The notes below the pieces were generated by a model. The model worked only from the letters and a program-made list of their open reading frames with translations. It was not told the origin of the DNA and did not search any database. From a virus, in IMG/VR virus record IMGVR_UViG_3300013014_001014, positions 1 through 64,000 of that record: a stretch of 64,000 bases of DNA; one strand, 5' to 3'. Of the stretch, positions 50,659-58,566 are shown one piece after another. Made by a program: the position numbers and the translations under genes. The first letter of the stretch is position 1. Each line of letters starts with the position of its first letter.

Positions 50659-51901
50659 TAATTTAGATAAATTGTCAGGCGGCGTAGGTGATAATACTCC
50701 TACAACCGAAGTAGATCCTATACAACTCTCTACCGGAATTCAGATAGAAATGGAACATACAAACGATACTGAAATTGCGCAATCTATCGCAATGGACCAC
50801 TTAACAGAAGATCCTAAATATTACAGTAAATTGGTTGCTGCTGGATTAGCTAGTGAATTTAAACCTTCCACTGGTTCTGGATTAGGCGATACAAATCAAA
50901 GTATTAATGATAAATCTAGAGTTGGTAATAAAGGTTTACAAAAAGGTAATATGGGTGGGACTATTGGTAGTACATCAAATGGACAAGTAGATGGTAGACG
51001 CAGTGAACCTATTGTAAATAAGACCATTGATATCGAATTGGAAGGTCAAACTTTTAATAGCTTAGAAGAAGCTATGTTAGACGAAAAGAAAAGAAGAAAG
51101 AAAGGCAAAGGTAAAAGAAAACCAAAACCAACAAATCCTGCTTTATGGGCTAGAGCCAAATCCGCAGCAAGATCTAAATTTGATGTTTATCCCAGCGCTT
51201 ATGCTAATGGATGGGCCGCTAAATGGTACAAAAGTAAAGGCGGCGGATGGCGAATGAGTGAAGCTTATCCAACTCAAGCTATGGAAAGTTCATTTCCATT
51301 AGACGGAACAATGGTCGGATCTGGTACAAATGGCAGTGGATATGATTTTGTGGGATATGCAGAAAATAAAAAAACTATGAATAAACAACAACTAAAAGAA
51401 GCTATTAAACGAATGATTCGTGAAATGGAACAAGACGATGTTAATGTAGATGCAGAAAAAGAATCTGTGACTATCACATTGGATCGTGAACTTGCTCAAA
51501 AACTTCACGCTTTATTAATGACACAATTGGCTCCGGCCGGTGAAGATGCTGAACAAACACCAGCTGGACCAGAAGACGCAAATGCTGTAGTACCAGCTGA
51601 AGACGATACAGAAGTTACCGCTGCTAACATGAGTAGCGATCAATTGCCTATTAAAGCTGGTGAAGAAAGTGGCGAATCTGTTGATGATATTACATCTGAT
51701 GAATCAGATTCAATGGATGAAGCTAAAAAGAAATGGATACAAAAAGCCATTAGTAAACCAGGCGCTTTGAAAAAACAACTTGGTGTATCTGCTGACAAAA
51801 AAATCCCAGCTGGTAAATTAGCCGTTGCAGTAAAAAAAGGTGGTAAAGTGGGTCAAAGAGCTCGATTAGCAATGACTCTTCGAAAGTTAAAGAATAAGTA
51901 A
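50651..51901 (+). CDS. Virion-associated protein with DUF5661-like and DUF5872-like modules
   Basis: 416 aa. Module 1 (residues about 22-72): LSTGIQIEMEHTNDTEIAQSIAMDHLTEDP then YYSKLV, as in DUF5661. Module 2 (about 155-200): KPTNPALWARAKSAARSKFDVYPSAYANGW, the DUF5872 signature. An acidic linker of Ala/Glu/Asp follows (270-360), ending in a basic tail. These modules recur in marine phages and large eukaryotic viruses with unknown function. A second DUF5872 gene lies at 60526. Confidence 0.65.
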   Translation: MINNLDKLSGGVGDNTPTTEVDPIQLSTGIQIEMEHTNDTEIAQSIAMDHLTEDPKYYSKLVAAGLASEFKPSTGSGLGDTNQSINDKSRVGNKGLQKGNMGGTIGSTSNGQVDGRRSEPIVNKTIDIELEGQTFNSLEEAMLDEKKRRKKGKGKRKPKPTNPALWARAKSAARSKFDVYPSAYANGWAAKWYKSKGGGWRMSEAYPTQAMESSFPLDGTMVGSGTNGSGYDFVGYAENKKTMNKQQLKEAIKRMIREMEQDDVNVDAEKESVTITLDRELAQKLHALLMTQLAPAGEDAEQTPAGPEDANAVVPAEDDTEVTAANMSSDQLPIKAGEESGESVDDITSDESDSMDEAKKKWIQKAISKPGALKKQLGVSADKKIPAGKLAVAVKKGGKVGQRARLAMTLRKLKNK

Positions 51902-51910
51902 TATACTTAT
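51894..51910 (+). promoter_or_regulatory. Short hairpin with TACTTATA box before the lysozyme gene
   Basis: ATAAGTA (51894-51900) pairs with TACTTAT (51904-51910), loop ATA, ending directly at the ATG 51911. The 3' arm is the late-type box itself. Confidence 0.35.
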
Positions 51911-53446
51911 ATGCCTCTTTTCAAGATCAAACGTACTGGACAATTGGGGTTTTTCTCCGATAAAGCAAGACCTTCATATGACATGGGTAATAATAAAGTT
52001 TATTACTTCTTAAAAATAGTAGATCCTATCAAAACGGATTGGGAGATTGCTACATTGCCACGTTACTATGTGTTTACAGGTGATCAATCTAGATATTCCG
52101 CCTCTGAGTTGTTACCAATACAAACCAAAGACTTGAAAAAGGCACAAAAGAATAATACGTTGGATAAATTGATGTCTACCGATACAATGAATGAAAATGC
52201 GGAAATGTCGCAAAGTGATATTACGAAGATTATTGATTATAGTGAAAAGTTACAATCGATGTTTGATGTAAATGATAACTTAGAAGATTGGGTTAAAGCT
52301 AAGTTGAATCATGCATGTGACTATGTAGCTACAGTACGTGATTATTTGAAGTTTTACCGTGATGAAAAAGATGCTGGTACTACCGATGATCAAATAGACG
52401 AAAAGTGGACAAATAATTATAAGAAGAGTATTAATTGCAACAATCCCAAAGGTTTTAGTCAGAAGGCACATTGTAAAGCCAGAAGACTGAGACAAGCTGG
52501 TAAACATACACAAAGTAAACCCGTAAGAGAAATATATGAAGCTGTTGTACGTCATATGTTAAAAGAATTCGATAGCAGCATGGCTATGGGTGCTTTGAAA
52601 CAACTTAACAGTGATGCTAAAGAATTAGATCAAATGTTGCAACCAAATACTCAATTGGAAGATTGGGTAAAAGCTAAGTTGAACTTGGCCGGTGAATACT
52701 TGGACGATGTGTATCACCACCTAGATCACTTTGGTCCAGAAGGTAGAAAGTTTGACGAAGTAAAAGTTGCAAACGATATTGAAGAAGGTTGGAAAGACTG
52801 GCTTGCTGCTGGAGCTATTGGATTAGCAGCAACTACTGGTAAAGTAGATGCCGCCAAAGTGAAACAACCATCTAATCCAATTGTACAAACTGCTACAAAA
52901 GATTCTGAGACTTCTTTTTTAAACAAAAAAACAAGTGACTATGTAGGTCATTGGGAAGGTAAAAAAGATACTGTTTATAAAGATAGTGCTGGTTTGCCTA
53001 CAATTGGAATTGGTCACTATCTAAATAATAGTCAAGAAGACCGTCAATTATTTAAAGCTTTATTTGGAGATGCTGTAAATTATGATAAAGTATTAAATGG
53101 TCAACAAAAGCTCACAGATGATCAAATTGAAAAGTTATTTAATATGGATGTTAAGATTAAAGAGAAACTCGCATCTAAGAAAATTAGTAATTTTACGAGT
53201 TTACCAATATCTGTTAAAAACGCAGTTATAAATGCTTTGTATAGAGGAGACATTGGACCAAAAACAATTGGATTGATGAACAGTGGCGATTGGGCCAATG
53301 CGACAAAAGAATATTTGAATCATAAAAATGCAAAAAGTGGCCCATCTCAAATTCAACGAAGAATGAAGACAAATGCATTAGCATTTGCTCAATACGCAAA
53401 AAATAAGAACGAATATATAACGCAGAGTGATTACGTAATTGGATAA
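51911..53446 (+). CDS. Virion protein with repeated module and C-terminal T4-type lysozyme
   Basis: 511 aa. Two copies of a helical module, NLEDWVKAKLNHACDYV near residue 122 and QLEDWVKAKLNLAGEYL near 250, flank a basic NNPKGFSQKAHCKARRLRQAG segment. From about 340 a GH24 lysozyme: YVGHWEGKKDTVYKDSAG, then LPTIGIGHYL, giving the Glu, Asp and Thr of the T4-lysozyme triad, and later GDWANATKEYLNHKN. A peptidoglycan-cutting domain fused to a virion protein suggests local wall digestion during DNA entry, as in T4 gp5. Whether it also lyses cells is unclear. Confidence 0.8.
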   Translation: MPLFKIKRTGQLGFFSDKARPSYDMGNNKVYYFLKIVDPIKTDWEIATLPRYYVFTGDQSRYSASELLPIQTKDLKKAQKNNTLDKLMSTDTMNENAEMSQSDITKIIDYSEKLQSMFDVNDNLEDWVKAKLNHACDYVATVRDYLKFYRDEKDAGTTDDQIDEKWTNNYKKSINCNNPKGFSQKAHCKARRLRQAGKHTQSKPVREIYEAVVRHMLKEFDSSMAMGALKQLNSDAKELDQMLQPNTQLEDWVKAKLNLAGEYLDDVYHHLDHFGPEGRKFDEVKVANDIEEGWKDWLAAGAIGLAATTGKVDAAKVKQPSNPIVQTATKDSETSFLNKKTSDYVGHWEGKKDTVYKDSAGLPTIGIGHYLNNSQEDRQLFKALFGDAVNYDKVLNGQQKLTDDQIEKLFNMDVKIKEKLASKKISNFTSLPISVKNAVINALYRGDIGPKTIGLMNSGDWANATKEYLNHKNAKSGPSQIQRRMKTNALAFAQYAKNKNEYITQSDYVIG

Positions 53447-53449
53447 GTT

Positions 53450-53785
53450 ATGAATGAATGGCCAACTGTGCCTATGGGCAACTTACAAGCTATGATGGTA
53501 ATGCGTCAACAGAGTGCGCCTACGCCATCTATTAATGGTTTTGATCCATATCAAGCTATGTTGAGACGTAAACAATCAAATGTATCTGATGAGAGCGGGT
53601 ATATTAATGCGGATGTACAACAATATGACGTTAAAGATATTCAAGCGTTAGAAGAGTTTTGTCAACAATATGGAATCATGGGATTTAACTTTGGTAAGAT
53701 GAATCCCAAATCAGCATTGCGAATGTTGAAAAATAAAATGGGAATTGTAGAAAAAGTGAATAATAAAAAAATATTACTAGATTAG
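53450..53785 (+). CDS. Hypothetical virion-block protein, 111 aa
   Basis: No named family. Gln/Met-rich N-terminus, then the segment CQQYGIMGFNFGKMNPKSALRML near residue 80, a pattern I associate with small phage structural proteins. It starts four bases after the lysozyme stop without a clear Shine-Dalgarno and is probably co-transcribed with it. Confidence 0.5.
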   Translation: MNEWPTVPMGNLQAMMVMRQQSAPTPSINGFDPYQAMLRRKQSNVSDESGYINADVQQYDVKDIQALEEFCQQYGIMGFNFGKMNPKSALRMLKNKMGIVEKVNNKKILLD

Positions 53786-53793
53786 TTACATTG

Positions 53794-53801
53794 TATTTAT
53801 T
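53794..53801 (+). promoter_or_regulatory. Late-type box TATTTATT
   Basis: Ends three bases before the ATG of the GT4 gene at 53805, which suggests that this glycosyltransferase is made late together with the virion proteins. Confidence 0.45.
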
Positions 53802-53804
53802 TAC

Positions 53805-55172
53805 ATGTCTGTTATATTAATTGAAAAGAAAACCAATCCACTTTTAGTTAAATTTAAAATAGAATCTTGTATCAAAGACGAACCATCTTTGTTTATTTGG
53901 GAGGATCCGATTTCTAAAAATATAAGACATGTAGATGATGTATCTTTAAATCAAAATGTCGAATACTACTCGTCTATTAATAAAAATCTATCGTTTTTTG
54001 AAAATGGAATTACATTTAAGATTGTTTCTTTAAAAGATTACAAATGTTTATATAGTTATGATTTTAAAAATTTAAATTTCATATCGGGTAAAAACATTTT
54101 ATATATATCCCAGAATAATTATTCCGGCTACAGCTATGCCGCTAGAAATTATATCTATCAATTATTGCAAGCTGGTTATAATGTAAATTGGTCCGATGAA
54201 TTTACGCAATCTGGTTTTTATAAACCCGTTAATAAAGAAGAGGAATTAGTATTTAATTGTTTAAATAATAAACTAAATGCCGATTCTGTAATCATCCATC
54301 AGACTCCAGAATCGTGGAAACATATATTTAATAAAATTCCCAGAGGTAAAAAAATATATGGTTTAACAACTTGGGAAACTACACGACTACATCCTACATG
54401 GGTAGACTATATTAACAATAGTGTAAATGAAGTAATTGTGCCGTCTAAGTTTAATATAGAAACATTTAAACAAAGTGGCGTAAACAAACCATTGAATTTG
54501 TGGTATCATGATATATTTCCATTTCAAAAATCAAAGATTAATTCGATTGATTTGTATAAAAAATTTGTTCTTTTTAACGGCATAGAATTTACAATCAATC
54601 CGATATTAATTAAAAGTTTAATAGAACGAAATACAGTCTATTATAATATATCTCAGTTTAATTACAGAAAAAATTTAACTCAGGTTATTAGTTCATTTTG
54701 TAAGAAATTTACTAACAGAGACAATGTGTGTTTGTTTGTTAAAACGTATTTGGAATATTTTAATAAAAAAGAAACTGATGCTCTAAAATATAAAATAGTT
54801 GAACTAACCAGACAATTTAAAGACTTGCCTAAAATTGTATTTTGTTTTGAAAATTTAAACAATGATGAAATTGAAACTATTCACAGGTTTGGAGATGTAT
54901 ATTTTACATTGAATCGTGGAGAAGGATTTGGATTATGTACGTATACAGCGAAGAAGATCGGCAATAGAATTATCTGCGGAAAGTTTGGAGCTGAAAAAGA
55001 ATTCTTAGACGATACCGATTTATTATTGGATTATGAACTGGGCCTATCGGATAATTTGGATGATTTTAACAAATTTTATATTGGTCATGGACAACAATGT
55101 GCGTTTTATAGTACAGATCACGTAGTTTCAAAATTACAATATTATCAAAAAACAATCAAAGAAAACTTATAA
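53805..55172 (+). CDS. Glycosyltransferase family 4
   Basis: 455 aa. An N-terminal extension of about 95 residues precedes the GT4 fold: ISQNNYSGYSYAARNYIYQL near residue 104, GLTTWETTRLHPTWVDYIN near 186, FNYRKNLTQVISSF near 285, and TLNRGEGFGLCTYTAKKIGN near 368. The last three stretches match the enzyme at 39993, so this is a close paralogue with an added domain. A late-type box precedes it and a bidirectional terminator follows it, in line with late expression beside virion genes. Confidence 0.85.
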   Translation: MSVILIEKKTNPLLVKFKIESCIKDEPSLFIWEDPISKNIRHVDDVSLNQNVEYYSSINKNLSFFENGITFKIVSLKDYKCLYSYDFKNLNFISGKNILYISQNNYSGYSYAARNYIYQLLQAGYNVNWSDEFTQSGFYKPVNKEEELVFNCLNNKLNADSVIIHQTPESWKHIFNKIPRGKKIYGLTTWETTRLHPTWVDYINNSVNEVIVPSKFNIETFKQSGVNKPLNLWYHDIFPFQKSKINSIDLYKKFVLFNGIEFTINPILIKSLIERNTVYYNISQFNYRKNLTQVISSFCKKFTNRDNVCLFVKTYLEYFNKKETDALKYKIVELTRQFKDLPKIVFCFENLNNDEIETIHRFGDVYFTLNRGEGFGLCTYTAKKIGNRIICGKFGAEKEFLDDTDLLLDYELGLSDNLDDFNKFYIGHGQQCAFYSTDHVVSKLQYYQKTIKENL

Positions 55173-55186
55173 TCTATCGTAATGAA

Positions 55187-55208
55187 AAACCCCTCGTTTG
55201 AGGGGTTT
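55187..55208. terminator. Bidirectional rho-independent terminator
   Basis: AAACCCCTC (55187-55195), loop GTTT, GAGGGGTTT (55200-55208). A T-rich run follows on the plus strand and a T5 run on the minus strand (from the A-run at 55185-55189), so it can end both the GT4 gene and the convergent zinc-ribbon gene. Confidence 0.85.
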
Positions 55209-55212
55209 GATT

Positions 55213-55479
55213 TTATTGTTCTAATGAAAATTTTGCTTGTTTTAATTCTGGTGGTAATAGTTCGTTTAGTGGTTCAAGACAGTTAACGCAATATGGTATA
55301 TTAATTGGTACCAAAGCGTCTTTATCTGTACCAGCGAGTATTTTACTTACTTTTCTAAACATAACGCCGTTTTGAAAAACAGCACCTTGACATTCAGTAC
55401 ATTGCACTGATTGCGTGTCTTTTAGTCCAAAATTAACATTTGGAGTTTGATTCATTCCTTGTATTTTATTATTAAACAT
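55213..55479 (-). CDS. Zinc-ribbon-like protein, 88 aa
   Basis: Two Cys pairs, CTEC near residue 27 and CVNC near 64, can form a zinc ribbon, with VSKILAGTDKDALVPI between them. N-terminal FGLKDTQSVQ suggests that the true domain starts at about residue 15. Small zinc-ribbon proteins of this kind are common in phages, but their partners are unknown. It lies three bases after the IscU stop, in the same operon. Confidence 0.6.
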   Translation of the reverse strand: MFNNKIQGMNQTPNVNFGLKDTQSVQCTECQGAVFQNGVMFRKVSKILAGTDKDALVPINIPYCVNCLEPLNELLPPELKQAKFSLEQ

Positions 55480-55482
55480 AAT

Positions 55483-55881
55483 TTATATTTTTTTTCTTTT
55501 TTTGTAATCTTCTAACGCTGCATTAAGTGCCTCGGTAGCCAAAACACTACAATGAATTTTTACCGGTGGGAGGCCACCCAACGCAGTAACAATATCATCA
55601 TTGTTAAAATTTTTCTGAAGTTCTTCTATAGTACGACCTTTTATCAGTTCTGTAGCCATACTGGAAGCAGCTATTGCACTACCACAACCAAATGTCTTAA
55701 ATCTAGCATCAGTTACTGTTTGTGTATCATCATCAATTTTAAGAGTGATTTTCATGATATCCCCACATGCGGCGGCGCCTACTTCACCAATAGCATCTGC
55801 ATCTTTTATATCGCCCATATTTCTTGGGTTCATAAAATGATCCATTACCGTTTCATTATATAATGTATAAGAGTCACTCAT
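55483..55881 (-). CDS. iscU: Iron-sulfur cluster scaffold, IscU/NifU-like
   Basis: 132 aa. The three cluster cysteines are present: AACGDIMKI near residue 38, FKTFGCGSAIAASS near 65, and VKIHCSVLATEALNAAL near 108, with the conserved Asp after the first Cys. IscU holds a new Fe-S cluster and passes it to apo-proteins; it normally needs IscS and HscA/B, presumably from the host. The phage encodes at least two Fe-S enzymes (31616 and 41471) that could be recipients. It is coupled to the dehydratase gene by ATGA. Confidence 0.9.
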   Translation of the reverse strand: MSDSYTLYNETVMDHFMNPRNMGDIKDADAIGEVGAAACGDIMKITLKIDDDTQTVTDARFKTFGCGSAIAASSMATELIKGRTIEELQKNFNNDDIVTALGGLPPVKIHCSVLATEALNAALEDYKKRKKI

Positions 55882-56993
55882 AGTCCGATTTGTTTTAAGT
55901 CATTTTTAACCATCTTATCAACCAGTTGTTCAAATGAAATTTCTGGTTTCCATCCTAATTCTTTTCTGGCTTTGGTGCTATTACCTAGTAATAAGTCTAC
56001 TTCAGCAGGTCTATAAAACTTAGGATTGATTTTAACCAAGACAGAAACTATTGGATCATATTTAATTGCATTTTGTGTAGTGATACTAAATTCGGCGGAT
56101 TCAGCTTGTCCGTGCCATACACCTTCAATATCAGCCGATTTAAAAGCATACCACACAAATTCTGAAATGGTGTGTGTTTCATTGCTGGATAACACATATT
56201 CATTTGGAGATTCTTGGTTTAACATTTTCCAGATACCATCAACAAAGTCTTCTGCATCACTCCAATCTCTTTTGGCTTTTACATTACCTAGTTCAATTGG
56301 TTCAAATGATTTTCTCTCAAGAATTGCTTTTTTGATTCTAGCTACTCCCTTGGTAATTTTTCGAGTGACAAATTCTTCACCTCTTCTAGTTCCTTCATGA
56401 TTGAATAACAACCCTTGTACAGCATACAAGTTATAACTTTCTCTGTATACTTTAACTAATTGTCTAGCTGCAGATTTACTAGCACCATATGGACTACGAG
56501 GTCTTGCAGGATGATTTTCATCTTGTGGAATGTATGCAACATCACCGTATTCTTCACTGCTACCCGCATTATAAAATCTACAAGATGGCTTATGTTGACG
56601 AATTGCTTCAAGAATATGAATTACACTAGTAGTATTACATTCCCATGTTTGAGCAGGAAAATCCCATGATGAACCAACAAATGTTTGCGCAGCTAAATTA
56701 ATAAAGTAATCTGGTTTTAACTTTTCTACTATCTTGCTAATACTATGTGCATCACTCAGATCAAAGTTAACTAATTTAAATCTGGGGTTGTTTTCTAAGT
56801 GTCTAATGTTTTCATGATTTTTAATACTCAGTCTTCTAGCACCTCCTACTATAAAACAGTCTGTTTTATCAAGTAGATAATCTACCATAAAACTTCCATC
56901 TTGTCCAGTTACCCCCGTAACAAATACAACTTTTTTGTTTTCCATAAAAGGAACAACATCATTAATATTATATATATCCATAAAAAATTTCAT
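55878..56993 (-). CDS. gmd: GDP-mannose 4,6-dehydratase
   Basis: 371 aa, normal for the family. Extended SDR fold: VVFVTGVTGQDGSFMVDYL near residue 22, YFINLAAQTFVGSSW near 93, YNAGSSEEYGD near 137, the catalytic YGASKSAARQLV near 166 and the specific FNHEGTRRGEEFVTRKIT near 195. It turns GDP-mannose into GDP-4-keto-6-deoxymannose, the precursor of GDP-fucose, GDP-rhamnose or GDP-perosamine. No fucose synthase is in the window. ATG 56993 overlaps the preceding stop (TAATG); ATG 56945 would drop a 16-residue leader. Confidence 0.93.
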   Translation of the reverse strand: MKFFMDIYNINDVVPFMENKKVVFVTGVTGQDGSFMVDYLLDKTDCFIVGGARRLSIKNHENIRHLENNPRFKLVNFDLSDAHSISKIVEKLKPDYFINLAAQTFVGSSWDFPAQTWECNTTSVIHILEAIRQHKPSCRFYNAGSSEEYGDVAYIPQDENHPARPRSPYGASKSAARQLVKVYRESYNLYAVQGLLFNHEGTRRGEEFVTRKITKGVARIKKAILERKSFEPIELGNVKAKRDWSDAEDFVDGIWKMLNQESPNEYVLSSNETHTISEFVWYAFKSADIEGVWHGQAESAEFSITTQNAIKYDPIVSVLVKINPKFYRPAEVDLLLGNSTKARKELGWKPEISFEQLVDKMVKNDLKQIGL

Positions 56994-57466
56994 TAATCTT
57001 CGTCATCGTCGTCTTCTTCTTCATCTAAATAGTCGTCGGAAGGATCTTGGTTAATATTATATTTTTCTTTAAATTTTTGCATATCTTCATTTGATATTTT
57101 TAATAAATGAAGAACTGCTTGCATAAAAAATATAACATGTTCTTTGGTGAAATTGTATTGTTTACAATAATCCACAACTTTATTTGCTAATTTTAATATT
57201 TTTGTTTGTATTTTTTTATTAATATAAATTTTATCAAATGTCTCTCCACCTTTTTGTATTAACCCTGGTATATCATTTTCTTGTAAAAACGTTTTTGTTT
57301 TTGCTTTTATTTCTTTATTGATCTCTTTTTCAAGATTATTCGATTCTGGAAATTTACTTTCCAATTTTTTACGAATAGATTTTATCTCAGATGGTTTTAT
57401 TTTTTTAGCAATATTGAATGTTACTAATATTCCATGCTTTGACAATAAATGTTGATAATTATCCAT
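56993..57466 (-). CDS. Hypothetical protein with acidic tail, 157 aa
   Basis: Unrecognised. Lysine- and Glu-rich helical body (KIKPSEIKSIRKKLESKFPES) with a strongly acidic end, DDYLDEEEDDDDED, like chaperone or nucleic-acid-mimic tails. It lies 15 bases after the HNH-like gene and overlaps the dehydratase start. Confidence 0.5.
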   Translation of the reverse strand: MDNYQHLLSKHGILVTFNIAKKIKPSEIKSIRKKLESKFPESNNLEKEINKEIKAKTKTFLQENDIPGLIQKGGETFDKIYINKKIQTKILKLANKVVDYCKQYNFTKEHVIFFMQAVLHLLKISNEDMQKFKEKYNINQDPSDDYLDEEEDDDDED

Positions 57467-57481
57467 TATTATTAAATATAA

Positions 57482-58228
57482 TTAAAAACGTTGTTTCAAT
57501 ATTTTTTTGCTATCTTGTAGTATATCTGGATCAAATACTTTTGGACCTTTACTAATATATCCTTTTCCACTTGTAAATGTACAGTTATAACACAACATAC
57601 GAATATTTTCTATTTTATGATTTTTGTTATTGTTGTCCTCAAAATTTAACAATAATGGAATTTTGCCATCGGTAATTCTACGCTCATGAAATCCACATTG
57701 TTCACATTCTAATTTTTTGATACCGCTTCTAATAAGTTTGTCTTTGAGTCTGTGAATTGGAAAATCTGGATGTTTTCCATCAAGAATATCATTGATTGGA
57801 TACTTTCCGACATGCGGATTACTCAAACTTCTAGGAGCGGTTTTTCCTTTTTCAATTGGCCATCCTTTTGTTTTATGAATGCCATATTTTTTTGCATAAT
57901 TTTTAAACGTGTTATAAGTAATTCCTAACAATCTAGCTGCAAATTTTGCAGACGGAGCTCTTTCTTGTGCTTCTTTTATTTCAGATTCAGTTATGGGTTT
58001 ACTATATCTACCCATGGCCTGTCTTTTAGGATATATTTGATCCGCAAATTGTTTTTCTAAATGTGGTATAGTAACACCTTTATTGCGTAACTCTTTAAAC
58101 GCTTCAAGTTCTTTTCTAACATCTTGTCCAATCTCACTCAAAGACAATAAATGTTCAACTTTAGCTTTTAAAGCATCCAGTTCTTCTAACTTTTTTACGA
58201 TTTGTTGCTGATCAAATATATTGTCCAT
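57482..58228 (-). CDS. HTH protein with degenerate HNH/zinc-finger domain
   Basis: 248 aa. N-terminal coiled coil (1-50); helix-turn-helix near residue 90 (AKFAARLLGITYNTFKNYAKKYG); C-terminal CEQCGFHERRI near 175 and LLLNFEDNNNKNHKIENIRMLCYNC near 190, with the Cys pairs and the N-x-ENIRxLC pattern of HNH endonucleases. The first His of the HNH motif is replaced (LNFED), so cleavage may be lost. It could be a DNA-binding regulator derived from a homing-type nuclease. Confidence 0.55.
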   Translation of the reverse strand: MDNIFDQQQIVKKLEELDALKAKVEHLLSLSEIGQDVRKELEAFKELRNKGVTIPHLEKQFADQIYPKRQAMGRYSKPITESEIKEAQERAPSAKFAARLLGITYNTFKNYAKKYGIHKTKGWPIEKGKTAPRSLSNPHVGKYPINDILDGKHPDFPIHRLKDKLIRSGIKKLECEQCGFHERRITDGKIPLLLNFEDNNNKNHKIENIRMLCYNCTFTSGKGYISKGPKVFDPDILQDSKKILKQRF

Positions 58229-58566
58229 TAGTGTTTAGATGAAGATAGTGGTTCTATTGCTAGATCTACGTCTGTAGAAGCATAAAATATTTTACGTAAC
58301 ATTTCAGCTCTACCAGGAAATCCAGCATTTAAAAGTACTTTGTATGTATTAACAATTTTTTCTTTGCTATTTTTTCTTTTTAAACTTTTAACAAACATGA
58401 TGGGATTGACAAGAAAATCTTCTTCTGATTCTAATTTATCAATCTTATTTTCAATACATCTAGTACACGCTTCAATGTGTGGATCATCGAAGATTTCTTC
58501 ATTTACACTAACAGTCATAGACCAGTTAGCTGATTTTACTGTGTATTTATTATTGTTTTTAGACAT
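58228..58566 (-). CDS. Hypothetical protein, 112 aa
   Basis: No recognised family. N-terminal beta segment NWSMTVSVNEEIFDDPHIEACTRCI with a C-x2-C pair, then a Lys/Leu-rich helical part. It overlaps the helicase gene by eight bases and the HTH gene by a TAATG. Position suggests a replication or repair accessory role. Confidence 0.45.
   Translation of the reverse strand: MSKNNNKYTVKSANWSMTVSVNEEIFDDPHIEACTRCIENKIDKLESEEDFLVNPIMFVKSLKRKNSKEKIVNTYKVLLNAGFPGRAEMLRKIFYASTDVDLAIEPLSSSKH

Noticed and set aside
56026-56400. 124-aa plus-strand frame opposite GDP-mannose dehydratase
   Set aside because: Antisense shadow of a well-conserved enzyme; no independent support.
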